From the NCBI GenBank assembly GCA_037969175.1, contig JBBKWX010000206.1:1-6409 (forward strand): DNA of 6,409 bases. Reading direction: 5' to 3'. This DNA comes from JBBKWX01 sp037969175 (GTDB lineage Bacteria > Bacteroidota > Bacteroidia > AKYH767-A > JBBKVM01). A model generated the notes under the pieces. That model ran no database searches, had not been told where the DNA came from, and saw only the letters and a list, made by a program, of their open reading frames with translations. This document shows, one piece after another, positions 5,387 to 6,409 of the stretch. Each line of letters begins with the position of its first letter. Position 1 is the stretch's first letter. Made by a program: the position numbers and the translations under genes.

Positions 5387-6409
5387 TTATTGTATCGTAA
5401 AGCTGATAGAGCTTAATGATCTGATGCTTCCATCAGGACCAACAGCTTTGATATATTCAAAATATACTTTGTCACCCGGACGAGCCGAATTGATAGCTTC
5501 TTTCATAGCACCGCCAATGAGGTTATTATCACTGCTATATTCAACAGGATCTCTACCTTTACCATAACGACTCATCTTGAACGACTTAACTTTAAAGTAT
5601 AATTCAAAGTCGAAGTTTTCCATTACCGGAATAATTGCGCTTTGAGCTGCAAGAATAGATTTTTGAATAGTTCCTTCTTTCTTACCTGCAACCATTGCAA
5701 CCGGATCAGGAACACGTTTAACACGGAATTTAAATGCACCCATTGGTACACTGCTCTTTCCTTCTAACTGTGCAGAAATACTAATAGTAGCCTCACCTTG
5801 AGTTGTTACTGTAGCGATATATGAATTACCACCAACTTTCTTCAAAGAGCCACCGCTTATCGATGCCAATACTTTATCATTTGCAACACCAGGGACCGAA
5901 ATTGAAACCGGATTATCAACACCAATATAAAGTACATTCATCTTATCAGGACTTACAACAGCGCTTGGCTTTGCAGCGATAAATTCTGCTGTAAAAGGAT
6001 AATTTTCCTCTTCGTTGGTCTCAGGATTTTTTACTTTGATTATACCGCCCCATTTTTGAATTCCTTCAGTAGTAGGTCTAACTGTATAACGTCCCATTCC
6101 TCCGGCAACTTCAATAGGTCTTCCGGCACCAATCAATTGCTTTTTCGCAGTATCTACCTGTCCAACAATTATTTCAGGATTAGAAGTAGAACTATATGCA
6201 GCAAGAAATACATCCGCCTGATATTCATTTCCCAATAAAACGTAGGATGTAGGCGCAATTACTCTAGCTTGAAGCGCATCGAATTTGAAACTACCTGCAT
6301 CAATTGAACGAAGCAAGAAATCATTTACTTCAGATTCAGCAGTCTTCACATCATTCTGCATCTTGGAAAGAAGAGCTACAACGGCAACAACAGGATTATG
6401 ATAAAAATT
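5387..6409 (-). CDS. gldM: Gliding motility / type IX secretion protein GldM (PorM), C-terminal part, 5' end outside window
   Basis: GldM spans the inner membrane and periplasm and, with GldL, forms the proton-driven motor of type IX secretion and gliding. The frame is open from the window edge to the stop at 5387, giving 340 visible residues. It begins NFYHNPVVAVVALLSKMQND, so the Met at 6361 is internal and not the start. Family proteins are about 515 residues, so roughly the first 170, including the transmembrane helix, are missing. Visible parts correspond to the end of the first periplasmic domain (VKTAESEVNDFLL) and then the three beta-rich domains. The last domain contains FKVKSFKMSRYG, the stretch ARPGDKVYFEYIKAVGPDG and the end ISFTIQ, the part that reaches GldN/GldK. 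The gene lies 27 nt upstream of gldN in the usual gldK-L-M-N order. Confidence 0.95.
   Translation of the reverse strand, partial: NFYHNPVVAVVALLSKMQNDVKTAESEVNDFLLRSIDAGSFKFDALQARVIAPTSYVLLGNEYQADVFLAAYSSTSNPEIIVGQVDTAKKQLIGAGRPIEVAGGMGRYTVRPTTEGIQKWGGIIKVKNPETNEEENYPFTAEFIAAKPSAVVSPDKMNVLYIGVDNPVSISVPGVANDKVLASISGGSLKKVGGNSYIATVTTQGEATISISAQLEGKSSVPMGAFKFRVKRVPDPVAMVAGKKEGTIQKSILAAQSAIIPVMENFDFELYFKVKSFKMSRYGKGRDPVEYSSDNNLIGGAMKEAINSARPGDKVYFEYIKAVGPDGSIRSLSSISFTIQ

Noticed and set aside
5349..5567. Plus-strand frames opposite gldN/gldM (also 6056–6238)
   Set aside because: They are antisense to conserved T9SS genes and have no own signals or domains.
6359..6361. ATG at 6361 as the start of gldM
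   Set aside because: The frame continues upstream to the window edge as NPVVAVVALLSK, which fits the interior of GldM, and the family is far longer.

Overview
The window most likely comes from the chromosome of a Bacteroidota species. The evidence is a gldM–gldN pair (gliding motility / type IX secretion), AT-rich DNA with start codons that mostly lack a Shine–Dalgarno sequence, and promoter boxes of the Bacteroidota type (TTG … TAnnTTTG). Every gene I can support is on the minus strand, so the window is described from its high-coordinate end downward. The stretches between genes are all under 300 bases.

Region 1 (about 6409–4455) holds the end of a gld/por operon. The 3' two-thirds of gldM enters from beyond the window edge and is followed by complete gldN. 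A clear intrinsic terminator ends the operon at about 4455–4481. GldM is the periplasm-spanning part of the T9SS trans-envelope motor, and GldN is its periplasmic partner in the GldK/GldN ring. Region 2 (about 4454–3560) holds a lone secreted gene for a small outer-membrane beta-barrel-like protein. A possible promoter and an inverted repeat lie upstream of it. Two hairpins lie downstream, one of which is an unusually long nested structure (3590–3664).

Region 3 (3502–373) is a compact five-gene sulfur-stress operon: ArsR-family repressor, TSUP (TauE/SafE) membrane exporter, two-helix DUF2892 protein, single-domain rhodanese, and a metallo-beta-lactamase persulfide dioxygenase fused to two rhodanese domains. 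The gaps are 3, 0, 22 and 11 nt, and the operon ends in a strong terminator. By analogy with bigR/sqrR-type operons, the inferred logic is as follows. The repressor senses reactive sulfur. The rhodaneses move sulfane sulfur onto a thiol carrier. The dioxygenase oxidises the persulfide to sulfite, and the TSUP protein exports sulfite or a related anion. A near-consensus promoter with a perfect 16-bp palindrome just downstream of its -7 box points to autoregulation. No sulfide:quinone reductase is present in the window.

Region 4 (203–1) is the start of an unrecognised secreted protein that runs off the low-coordinate edge. The most noteworthy points are the ArsR promoter/operator, the repressor's atypical cysteine pattern, the catalytically dead first rhodanese domain of the fusion, and the long nested hairpin between regions 2 and 3. 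I see no CRISPR array, tRNA, rRNA or insertion sequence.
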